From: Saprospiraceae bacterium
Lineage (GTDB): Bacteria > Bacteroidota > Bacteroidia > Chitinophagales > Saprospiraceae
NCBI GenBank assembly: GCA_020629965.1
Contig: JAHDCG010000003.1
Coordinates: 49,085-113,084, forward strand
Direction: 5' to 3'
Length of the DNA: 64,000 nt
The notes under the pieces were generated by a model. That model ran no database searches and was not told the origin of the DNA. It worked only from the letters and a program-made list of their open reading frames with translations. The translations under genes and the position numbers were made by a program. Every line of letters starts with the position of its first letter. The first letter of the stretch is position 1. Shown in pieces: positions 37,400-44,900 of this stretch.

Positions 37400-37918
37400 T
37401 TACTGACGTTGAAAAGTATAAGTTCCCATCACTTCGGAGGTGCTCGTAAAGTCACCCGATTGTGTGGTCGTCACGTCACCGAATTCTAAAATCATCTCAT
37501 CACCGTCGATGCTGATGATGGTAATTTCGGAAGTCTCGCCGTTGCTTGCCGTCACCATGATGGTCGAGCCGTTTTGCGACCACTCGCCATCATCAGCAAA
37601 GCCGCTAATGGTTACGGTATCGGTAGAAGATTGACCTTGGGTTTCGGTCGTCAACTCTACGCCGTAGCTGCCGCTTGAAGTATAAACATTCGGATCTTCG
37701 GAGAAAGAAACCATGAGGTTCATATCTACGCCCGTTCCCGTAAAGGTAGAGGTAATCGTAGGAAAACCCGGTCCGGAGGTCGTGCTCGTGCCGCCGTAGT
37801 CGATAGCCGTTACGTCCCAGTCGCCGACAATGCTGCCGTCGGGTGCCGCCTCGTCGTCGCCGCAGGCGGTGAAAGCGGTGAGTAAAATTGCGAAAAAGAA
37901 AATTTGAAATAATTTCAT
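37400..37918 (-). CDS. lipoprotein with lipocalin-like domain, unknown function
   Basis: The 172-residue protein has a lipoprotein signal: hydrophobic stretch then LTAFTAC with C19. The acidic residues after Cys (CGDDE) resemble Bacteroidota surface-lipoprotein export signals (inference). The mature part starts GSIVGDWDVTAIDYGG, the usual opening of lipocalin-like (calycin) domains in this phylum, followed by Ser/Thr-rich beta strands ending MGTYTFQRQ. No ligand can be proposed. It is transcribed alone, converging on batD. Confidence 0.75.
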   Translation of the reverse strand: MKLFQIFFFAILLTAFTACGDDEAAPDGSIVGDWDVTAIDYGGTSTTSGPGFPTITSTFTGTGVDMNLMVSFSEDPNVYTSSGSYGVELTTETQGQSSTDTVTISGFADDGEWSQNGSTIMVTASNGETSEITIISIDGDEMILEFGDVTTTQSGDFTSTSEVMGTYTFQRQ

Positions 37919-38101
37919 CGAGTTATTTTAGATGAAGTGAAATATGGTTTAATTTTTTAATGGGTTGCAAAAATGCTGCCTTTTTGTCGAATTTAAAGGT
38001 GCGGGGTACTTATTTTTGCGAAAGGCAGTAAAAATGAAAACTTACGGGCTGTTATCAAACCAAAAGCGTCTCGTATTTTTTTCGATATTTTTCCAAGCAA
38101 A

Positions 38102-38512
38102 ATGATTCAACAAACTCAATTCACCCTCCCCGCCCACCGTCGCGGCTACCACATCATCACCGCCGAGGTGTTGCGCCATCTGCCGACCCTGCCGCAGACC
38201 GGTATCCTGCACCTTTTCATCAAACATACCTCCGCCGCCCTGACCGTCAACGAAAACGCCGACCCCGATGTGCGCACGGATTTCGAGAGCATTTTTAATA
38301 AAATCGTACCCGAAAATATGCCGTTTTTAACGCACACTATGGAAGGCCCGGACGATATGCCGGCGCACATCAAGGCGGCAATGATTGGGCACTCCGTGCA
38401 AATTCCGATTACCGACGGGCGGCTGAATTTGGGGACTTGGCAGGGTATTTACCTCTGTGAGTTTCGCAATCGAGCGAGCGGCAGACAGTTAGTCGCTACC
38501 GTTTACGGATAA
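38102..38512 (+). CDS. yjbQ: YjbQ family protein (secondary thiamine-phosphate synthase-like)
   Basis: UPF0047/YjbQ family. E. coli YjbQ has weak thiamine-phosphate synthase activity; the main role is uncertain. The 136 residues have the family core IKHTSAALTVNENADPDVRT (about 41-60), HTMEGPDDMPAHIKAAMIG (79-97), and GRLNLGTWQGIYLCEFRN (105-122). His and Asp residues in these motifs form the conserved metal-site-like cluster. Start ATG 38102. aroQ follows in the same direction after 124 bp of tandem repeats. Confidence 0.93.
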   Translation: MIQQTQFTLPAHRRGYHIITAEVLRHLPTLPQTGILHLFIKHTSAALTVNENADPDVRTDFESIFNKIVPENMPFLTHTMEGPDDMPAHIKAAMIGHSVQIPITDGRLNLGTWQGIYLCEFRNRASGRQLVATVYG

Positions 38513-38583
38513 GAAAACTTTGTCCTCTGCCGGTATAATTTCCTTGCAACTGCACAAATTCCCTGCTTTCAAGACAGCACGCG

Positions 38584-38636
38584 CTCAACGATTCAACAAC
38601 TCAACAACTCAACAAAAAAGAAACAACTCAACAAAA
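38584..38636 (+). repeat. actcaaca-type array before aroQ
   Basis: Degenerate units of caacaactcaacaactc and gaaacaactcaacaaaa end directly at the aroQ ATG. Unlike most arrays in this window, the C-containing strand is the coding strand of the following gene. The A-rich 3' end probably also serves as the translation initiation region. Confidence 0.65.
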
Positions 38637-39053
38637 ATGAAGCTACTCATCATCAACGGCCCCAATCTCAATCTGCTCGGCAAACGCGAACCGACTATTT
38701 ACGGCAAAAAGTCTTTTGAAGAATATTTTGCGCAACTGCAAACCGAATATCCGGGCATCACGCTGCACTATTTTCAGTCTAACCACGAAGGGCAAATTTT
38801 AGATAAAATTCACGAAGCGGGCTTTATTTACAACGGCATTATTCTCAACGGCGGGGCTTATACACACACCAGCATTGCGATTGCGGATGCGATTGCTGCG
38901 GTAGAAACGCCTTTCGTAGAGGTACACATTTCCAACATCCACGCCCGCGAAGACTTTCGGAAGCACTCCTACTCCGCCGCGAATTGCGTAGGCTGCATCA
39001 CGGGTTTGGGATTGAAAGGATACGATTTGGCGATTGAGTATTTTATGAGTTGA
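38637..39053 (+). CDS. aroQ: type II 3-dehydroquinate dehydratase
   Basis: Third step of the shikimate pathway (3-dehydroquinate to 3-dehydroshikimate). ATG 38637 gives 138 residues, near the usual 140-150. Active-site features: INGPNLNLLGKREP (6-19) with flexible-loop R17, catalytic Y22 (TIYG), NGGAYTHTSIAIADAI (71-86), and catalytic H97 in EVHISNIHAREDFRKHS. An upstream extension of the frame runs through a repeat array and is rejected. Confidence 0.97.
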   Translation: MKLLIINGPNLNLLGKREPTIYGKKSFEEYFAQLQTEYPGITLHYFQSNHEGQILDKIHEAGFIYNGIILNGGAYTHTSIAIADAIAAVETPFVEVHISNIHAREDFRKHSYSAANCVGCITGLGLKGYDLAIEYFMS

Positions 39054-39065
39054 TTTTGTTATTGA

Positions 39066-39110
39066 AGCGGTTTAAGGGTTTAGGCGTTTAGGCGTTTAGG
39101 CGTTTAAATC
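39066..39110 (+). repeat. 3'-end array (gtttaggc)n after aroQ
   Basis: Starts 12 bases after the aroQ stop: gtttaagggtttaggcg, then tttaggcgtttaggcgttt. Same unit as the left arm of the inverted repeat at 37293. Confidence 0.75.
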
Positions 39111-39146
39111 GCCGACGCGTTTTTGAGTAAACGGTTTAGTACAGGG

Positions 39147-39566
39147 TCAAAATCTGCGAAAAAACAGACCTTCATTTTCCGTTCCGAAGGTTTGCAAGCG
39201 GAAAAAAATCGGGAAGGTATCGACCGGATAAGTGTTATCATTCGCATCTTTAAAACTGAACAAAGGCAAGGTGTCGGTCTGACCGGCGGCGAGATTGTAA
39301 CCGGTTATTTTGTATGAAATACTTTGGTCGATGCCGTTGACGACTTCGCCCGTCGGCTTTTCCAAAAGCAGATCTGCGTTCGTAAAACTCAGCGTATCGC
39401 GGTTGGCTAAAATTAAATTACTGTCGATAATTTCGACCTCCGCCCGCAATTCCCGCAGGTCAAAATCCTCTTCTTTCGAGGTCGCCGTCGCTAATAAAAA
39501 GAAAATACCGGCGAACGTTACGGTCATTAACGACCGAATAATCCGTGTTTGCGTTTCTCTTTTCAT
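39147..39566 (-). CDS. small exported/anchored protein, paralog B of a tandem pair
   Basis: 139 residues, no recognised family. One hydrophobic segment (about 12-29, LMTVTFAGIFFLLATAT), then a soluble beta-rich domain. It aligns over most of its length with the gene immediately upstream: AEVEIIDSNLILANRDTLSF versus AEVTLLDTSLILANTDTLDF, and YPVDTFPIFF versus YPVDTVPFDF. Three bases separate the two. It is the last gene of a tight rnpA-led operon. Confidence 0.7.
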   Translation of the reverse strand: MKRETQTRIIRSLMTVTFAGIFFLLATATSKEEDFDLRELRAEVEIIDSNLILANRDTLSFTNADLLLEKPTGEVVNGIDQSISYKITGYNLAAGQTDTLPLFSFKDANDNTYPVDTFPIFFRLQTFGTENEGLFFRRF

Positions 39567-39569
39567 TTT

Positions 39570-39983
39570 TCAAAATATTAATGTAAAGGTGCCGACCGTT
39601 CCCGTTGCTTCGTCAAAAAAGTCGAGGTTGAAATCGAAAGGCACGGTATCGACGGGGTACGGCATCATGTCGAAATCGACAAAATTTACCAAAGGAACGG
39701 TATCGACCCCGCCCGCCGCGAGGGCATATTCTCTGATGCGATAAAAATTTCGGCTCGGAAAACCGTCGAGCGTATCGCCCGTTTCGTAGGTCAGTTGCAG
39801 CGTCGCATCGACAAAATCGAGCGTGTCGGTATTCGCCAAAATCAAACTCGTGTCGAGCAGCGTCACCTCCGCGCTGACTTCCTGCGGCACAAATTCTTCG
39901 TCGGGCGGCGGCGAGGTTGCCGCGGCTAAAAAGAAAAAAATCGTGCAGATGACCGCGGTTGCGGCGAGCGGAAAATATTTCAT
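39570..39983 (-). CDS. small exported/anchored protein, paralog A of a tandem pair
   Basis: 137 residues with an N-terminal hydrophobic signal/anchor (about 5-24) and a beta-rich domain homologous to the next gene (see 39147). The shared pattern is a 'DTSLILANTDTLDF' strand and a final PYPVDTVPFDF. It looks like a small immunoglobulin/lipid-binding-like fold but no family is recognised. Its ATG overlaps the stop of the VanZ-like gene (ATGA), so translation is probably coupled. Confidence 0.7.
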   Translation of the reverse strand: MKYFPLAATAVICTIFFFLAAATSPPPDEEFVPQEVSAEVTLLDTSLILANTDTLDFVDATLQLTYETGDTLDGFPSRNFYRIREYALAAGGVDTVPLVNFVDFDMMPYPVDTVPFDFNLDFFDEATGTVGTFTLIF

Positions 39984-40390
39984 TTAATTTCAGTTTCAGT
40001 CAAAACATAAGACGCCGCACAAGCCGCGCTCATCCAAAGAATATCGTACCAATCAAAAGTACCGCCGACGACGGAAAAGTATTGCAGCCCTTCATAACCG
40101 GCGCAAAGTACAAACGCCGCCACCGTCGCAAATGCTGCATTCCGCCCTCGCCAAATCAGCAAAAGTGACGCGCAAAAGGCATAAGCCCATAAAGCATCGG
40201 GCAGGTGAAAAATGAGAAAGGCAGGCACCGTGACTTTGGCTTTTAGAAAGCCGACGGGTAAATGCAAAGAGGTAAGAAAATGACCGAGAGCCGTATTTTC
40301 GCTCCCGAAAAAAAGATAGAGCAGACCGCCGCACAACAGAGGTAAAAGGACGTGCAGCGCAATAAAAAGCCGGATTTTTCGCCGCTTCAA
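39980..40390 (-). CDS. VanZ-like membrane protein
   Basis: 136 residues with four predicted helices. The VanZ-family pattern is seen: HLPDALWAYAFCASLLLIW in the third segment and EGLQYFSVVGGTFDWYDILW near the end (the conserved E-x(2)-Q...G-x-F-D-x-x-D). Family members affect teicoplanin resistance in a few bacteria, but most are uncharacterised. The start is TTG 40390 within a TTGA overlap with the upstream stop; there is no early ATG. It is the middle gene of the rnpA operon. Confidence 0.78.
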   Translation of the reverse strand: MKRRKIRLFIALHVLLPLLCGGLLYLFFGSENTALGHFLTSLHLPVGFLKAKVTVPAFLIFHLPDALWAYAFCASLLLIWRGRNAAFATVAAFVLCAGYEGLQYFSVVGGTFDWYDILWMSAACAASYVLTETEIK

Positions 40391-40923
40391 AACGGCACGA
40401 CCGTTAAATCCACGATACGCAGTCTGCGCTTTTTACCGAATTTATATTCATCGTGACGAAAGGCACGCTGTATCATAAAACCCAGACTAATCGACGTCAC
40501 CGCCACCGTCACATCGCCGATAGTGTAAGGGTCGGCGAGGGCGGGCGGCTCGGGTTTGATCAGGGCGGAAACCAACGAAAACCCCGTCCACGCCACTCCG
40601 AAAGTGTATAAACTCACCGAGGCGGCACGCGACCAGCCCCGATTTTTGTACGTGCGAATGCCGGCAATCTGCTCGGGCGTCACGTAGCGATAATCGAGCA
40701 ACAGCATGTTGCGCTCGGGTATCAGACGTTCGATTTTGCCTTTTGTCCATTCCTCCTCTTCGCCTTTCAGCAGGAAAGTCAACTCCTGCCCTTCGTAAAA
40801 TTTTACGGTGCGCGGCGTACCGAATTTTTCCATTTGCAGCACGACTTGTGCTTCGGCAAATCGAGTGAAAAACAGCAAAACGAAAATTAGAAATAAACGC
40901 ATGTGATTCAGATTTTTTGTCAT
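40387..40923 (-). CDS. exported hypothetical protein in rnpA operon
   Basis: 178 residues. The start at 40923 overlaps the rnpA stop (ATGA); an internal ATG at 40902 (MRLFLIFVLLFF) would give a cleaner signal peptide ending EAQ. The mature part opens VVLQMEKFGTPRTVKFYEGQ, then ELTFLLKGEEEEWTKGKIER, a small beta-domain. One or two weak hydrophobic stretches follow (about 100-120 and 138-155). It ends in a basic tail (FGKKRRLRIVDLTVVPF). It is not assigned to a family with confidence. Tight overlaps on both sides argue that it is a real operon member. Confidence 0.72.
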   Translation of the reverse strand: MTKNLNHMRLFLIFVLLFFTRFAEAQVVLQMEKFGTPRTVKFYEGQELTFLLKGEEEEWTKGKIERLIPERNMLLLDYRYVTPEQIAGIRTYKNRGWSRAASVSLYTFGVAWTGFSLVSALIKPEPPALADPYTIGDVTVAVTSISLGFMIQRAFRHDEYKFGKKRRLRIVDLTVVPF

Positions 40924-41345
40924 TTACGCGAACGGGATTTGTGCGGCGGTTTCACTTTAAAATCGGGGTCGCCGATTTTCCCCAATCGCCACAATATTTT
41001 CCCCGCCGCTTTTTCGATTTCCGCGTAATCCGCCGCTTCTTTTCCCGTATAAATTAACATCAGCACAATATTTTTTCCTCTTTCTTCCAATTTGCGGGCA
41101 ACTTTATGTTTTCCCAAACGATAAGCCTCCCGCATCCGCCGCTTTAACAGATTGCGAGCTACGGCGGTTTTAAATCGCTTTTTCGGCACGGTAAACGCCG
41201 CCTGCATCGGCTCCTCCCCCGCCTCGACCTCCTGCCACACCACCCGCAGCGGGTAGGCGGAATAGGACGAGCCGCCGCTGAAAAGTGCGGCTATCGTCTT
41301 GCGGCTTTTCAGCCGTTGCGAACGCGGAAAAGTTTTTTTGTGCAT
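40920..41345 (-). CDS. rnpA: ribonuclease P protein component
   Basis: Protein cofactor of the RNase P ribozyme for tRNA 5' maturation. Start ATG 41345 gives 141 residues; an upstream in-frame ATG adds nine unconserved residues. The N-terminal FPRSQRLKSRKTIAALF and the signature KKRFKTAVARNLLKRRMREAYR (about 65-86) are typical. The C-terminus carries a basic tail (KVKPPHKSRSRK). It is the first gene of a five-gene operon with overlaps (ATGA, TTGA, ATGA) and a three-base gap. rpmH is not next to it, unlike in most phyla. Confidence 0.95.
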   Translation of the reverse strand: MHKKTFPRSQRLKSRKTIAALFSGGSSYSAYPLRVVWQEVEAGEEPMQAAFTVPKKRFKTAVARNLLKRRMREAYRLGKHKVARKLEERGKNIVLMLIYTGKEAADYAEIEKAAGKILWRLGKIGDPDFKVKPPHKSRSRK

Positions 41346-41611
41346 GAAGCGTCGATTTAATTTCGGACGCAAAGGTAGTCGTATTTCTGCTTACCGGGCG
41401 GATAAATACACAGTCGGACTTTTCAGAAAATTTTAAGCAAAGTTTTAAAAGAACTCACATTCCGACAAAAAATAATTCATCAAATCATAAAAATCATTGT
41501 CTTACACATAAAATAAAAACTAATTGGTACGGTGTTTGAAATATAGCACAGTACAGGAAATAGGAGGCATTCTTTACGTCTTAAAAAGCGCGAAGAATTC
41601 CGTTAAGTTTG

Positions 41612-41646
41612 ATCCGCTTTCGGTTTGCGCCGAAAGCGGGTTTTTT
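41612..41646 (+). terminator. orphan intrinsic terminator
   Basis: Perfect ten-base arms ccgctttcgg / ccgaaagcgg with a six-base loop, then ggttttttattt. It points on the plus strand, away from both flanking minus-strand genes. Confidence 0.8.
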
Positions 41647-41740
41647 ATTTGTGGTCGTCACAAATGTGACGCGGATTTTTCGACGCCGGTCGAAATAACG
41701 CTCGTCGAAGTTGTGACATATTTTTGGAATAACTTTTAAT

Positions 41741-41884
41741 CAGCCAATCGACTAAAGTCGATGCTAAAGCACGCGCCCGTCAACCGTCCGCCGTCAAACC
41801 GTCCGCCGTCAACAGCCAATCAACTAAAGTCGATGCTACGGCGCGCACCCGTCAACCGTCCACCGTATAACCGTCCACCGTCAA
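41741..41884 (-). repeat. 72-bp tandem duplication containing ggacggcggacgg arrays
   Basis: Units 41741-41812 and 41813-41884 each contain cagccaatc-actaaagtcgatgct, then cacgcgcccgtcaaccgtcc, then further ccgtc units. They are the same length and differ at roughly ten positions. On the minus strand they follow the giant gene and read as G-rich (ggacggttgacgg) arrays like those after other genes. Confidence 0.75.
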
Positions 41885-41888
41885 AAAA

Positions 41889-41932
41889 AAAAAGCCCTCA
41901 CAAACGTAAAGTCTGCAAGAGCTTTTTTTATC
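41889..41932 (-). terminator. terminator of the giant adhesin gene
   Basis: A-run/T-run flanked imperfect hairpin (aaaaaagccct / agagctttttt, one mismatch) directly after the stop codon at 41948 on the minus strand, with eleven T residues on that strand. Confidence 0.65.
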
Positions 41933-41947
41933 TAATCAAAACCGTGC

Positions 41948-44900
41948 TTAACGCTGTAGGCGCAGGTAAACATAACCCGTGATACGCTCACCGTCTTCGC
42001 CCGTTTCGAGGCTGTAGAAGTAAGTGCCCGCCGGCAATATTTCACCGTTGAAGTCGCCCGCCCAATCGCTTTGGTAATTGCGCGTTTGCATCACCGTCGT
42101 GCCGGTGCGGTCGAAAATCGTCAAAACGTGGTTCGGATAATTCTCCAAACCTTTGATTTTGAAGACGTCGTTCACGCCGTCGCCGTTCGGACTGAAACCC
42201 GTGTAAACGGTGATGACTGCATTTGGGTCACGCGGTGCGTAAGCCTCGTTGCGGTCTTCCGCTAAGGTCGGGTTTTCGTTGCCCGGTTCGTCGGTCGGTT
42301 CGGTCGGCATTTCCGTCAATTCAGTATCCACAGCTACCAAACCTTGCTGTACGTTAATCACAATCAGCGTCGTATCGCATACGCCTTGGTCGTCGCAGAT
42401 GACGATGCAGGCACTGCCCGTTCCGACTTCGATGCCCGTAGCGATGAGGCAATTTGCGCCCACCGTTTCAAAAACCACCGCGTCGCCGCCGTCTTCCGGA
42501 CAAACATTTTCAATGCTCACCGCCGTACCCGGCAACTCGCTGATGTCCAAGCAAATCGGCTCTTCTTCATCCGTCAGGATGTTGCGCGTAATTGTCGAGG
42601 TCGTCGGCATTACTTCCTGTGCAGGACAGGTCACCGTGACGGTAATCGTATCCGCGCAGTCCGTGAGGTAGTGCGTAAAGACCAACTCGTGCGTACCAAC
42701 CGTCAATTCGAGGTTAGCGAATGCAGGCTGCAATCCGATATTCGGCGCGATGCCGGACAGGATGTTGCTCGCCTCGTGGCGAATTTGCAGCGTGCCGTAG
42801 TCGTTGTCCGTATTACCGCCCACTATCGTGAAGGTGTACGGGTCAACCGCCCAAGTACCGTCTGTATCCCAAGTATTCAACAATGCGACCAATTCGTCGA
42901 TGTCGTTGAAAGTACCGCTGTACAGCGTACCGTTAATCGACCAACTTTCGAGGGTATAAGGCCCGTCGCTGCACTGACCCGGTACGGAGAAGTAAGCGTA
43001 ACGGTTAATGCTTTCGTAGCCGCAGCCGCTCAAGTCGCCCGTATAAACCGCGCCGTTGTCGGTGATGTCGTATTCCAAAATTTCCTGAATGGCAACTCCC
43101 GAGCAGAAATCCGCCGGTACGTTGCAATCGCTCGTTTCGAGTACCAATACTTCGTCTTCCCACAGTTCGTCGCAATCTTCCTCCGCAGGGGTCACAGCCG
43201 GTTCTTCTACGTCGATGTAGAGGGTGTCGGTACAGCCCGTGTTGATGTCGGTTGCGATTAAAATATGGTCGCCCGCTGCGGTAATCGTGATACCCTCCGA
43301 CATCATTTGCGTCGAGTAATTCACCTGCAGGTTCGCCGTGATTTGCGTCGCTTGGTGTACGATTTTCATCATACCGAAGTCATCCGGTGTGTTGTCGCCT
43401 TCGATTGCCTCGCCCGCTGCATCCAAAGTCCATTGCGGAGTCGCGTTGACAGAGTTCATAAAGCCGGTCAGTTCGGTCGGATTGGTAAATGTACCCGTGT
43501 GCAGCGTGCCGTTCACCGTCCATTCTACATTGTAAGTGCCGTTTTGTGCATCGCCGAAAACGAGTGCGTAGCTGTAGAAAATCGTAGTGTCCGCAGCGCA
43601 ACCCGCGAGTGCATCCGTGTAGTTTTCACCGTCCAGGGTCAAGTCGAAATCCGACAGTGTACCGTATTCGGTTTCCACACAAACATCCGCTTCGCCGTCA
43701 AACATCGTGACGGTGATGTTGTCTTCCGTCATAATGTCCGCACACGGCTCGATCGGGTCTTGCGGGTCGCAGTCTTCGACAATGGTAATGCCGTTGACCG
43801 TAGCCGCACAGCCGACCGCGTCGATTACCGTCAGGCTGTAAGTGCCCGCCGCTAAGTTCGTCGCGTTTGCCGCGCTCGTGCCGTTGCTCCAGTTGTACTC
43901 GTAAGGTGTTACGCCGCCCGTCAAAGTCGTCGTAATGCTGCCGTCGTCACCCGTGCAGGTTTCGTTGGTCGCGCTCACGCCGAGGTCTAACATTTCCGGC
44001 TGCGTAATCGTCACTTGAATGCTGCTTTCGCAGTTGCCCGTGTAGCGTACTACCGTGTAAGTGCCCGCGCTCAGGTCGGTCAGCGGCGTTTGTCCCAAAG
44101 AGGTGTTGCCGTTGAATACCGTGAGTTCTTCGGACAGATTGCTCGTGATGCTGCCGTCGTTACCGCTTGCGCAGGTGACGTTACTCGTGATAACATCCTG
44201 TGCATTCAGAGCGACCGCGTCTTGCTCGCTGAGGACAAATTCATCCGTAGCGACACATCCGTTTGCATTCGTTACTTCGATGTTGTGTACACCCGCATTC
44301 AAATCAGTCAGCATAAACGGAGCGGTCAGATTTTCACCAAACAGTACACCGTCCACGACCAAGTCGAAGGTTTCGTTGCTGCCGGTGTTAATTTGTACCG
44401 TACCGTCGGCTTCGCCGCAATTCGGTTGCTGCTGTGTCGCCGTGGTGACGCTGAACGTACCCGCCGATTGCTCGACCGTGCGTGTCGCCGTTGCCGCACA
44501 ACCCGCGTCGTCGCTTACCGTGAGAACATAGTCACCCGCCGGCAAGTCTGTCAAAGTATAAGACTGTGCCGTGATGTTTGTCACCGAACCCGAAGTCGGG
44601 CCCGACCATGTAATCATATATTCCGGCGTGCCGCCGATAATATTCAAGTCGATAGTACCGTTTGCCGCTTCGCAAACAGCCGCCGTCGCCGTCGTGTTCA
44701 AGCTGATTGCCTGTCCGTTGTTGATGGTCACGCTGCCGCTGACCGTACAGTCGTTCGCGTCGGTAATCGTTACGCTGTAGTTGCCCTGTGCGAGGTTTTC
44801 GGCGGTTGCCGCATTACTCACATTGTTCGTCCACACATAAGTGTAAGGAGCCGTGCCGCCGTTAGTCATTACCTGTGCCGAGCCGTTGTCTTCGCCGCAG

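Larger units (their letters stand above)
41346..41947. other. 600-bp gap with orphan terminator and repeats
   Basis: Lies between rnpA (-) and the 3' end of the giant gene (-). It is AT-rich from 41400 to 41560, then holds an intrinsic terminator on the plus strand (41612-41646) although no plus-strand gene precedes it, a 72-bp tandem duplication (41741-41884), and the giant gene's own terminator. A 71-codon open frame from 41524 runs through the terminator hairpin and looks spurious. A short plus-strand RNA ending at ~41646 is possible. Confidence 0.5.

Noticed and set aside
41524..41739. 71-codon plus-strand open frame in the rnpA-adhesin gap
   Set aside because: Crosses a strong intrinsic terminator; no recognisable domain. 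The hairpin is better explained as the end of a possible small RNA.
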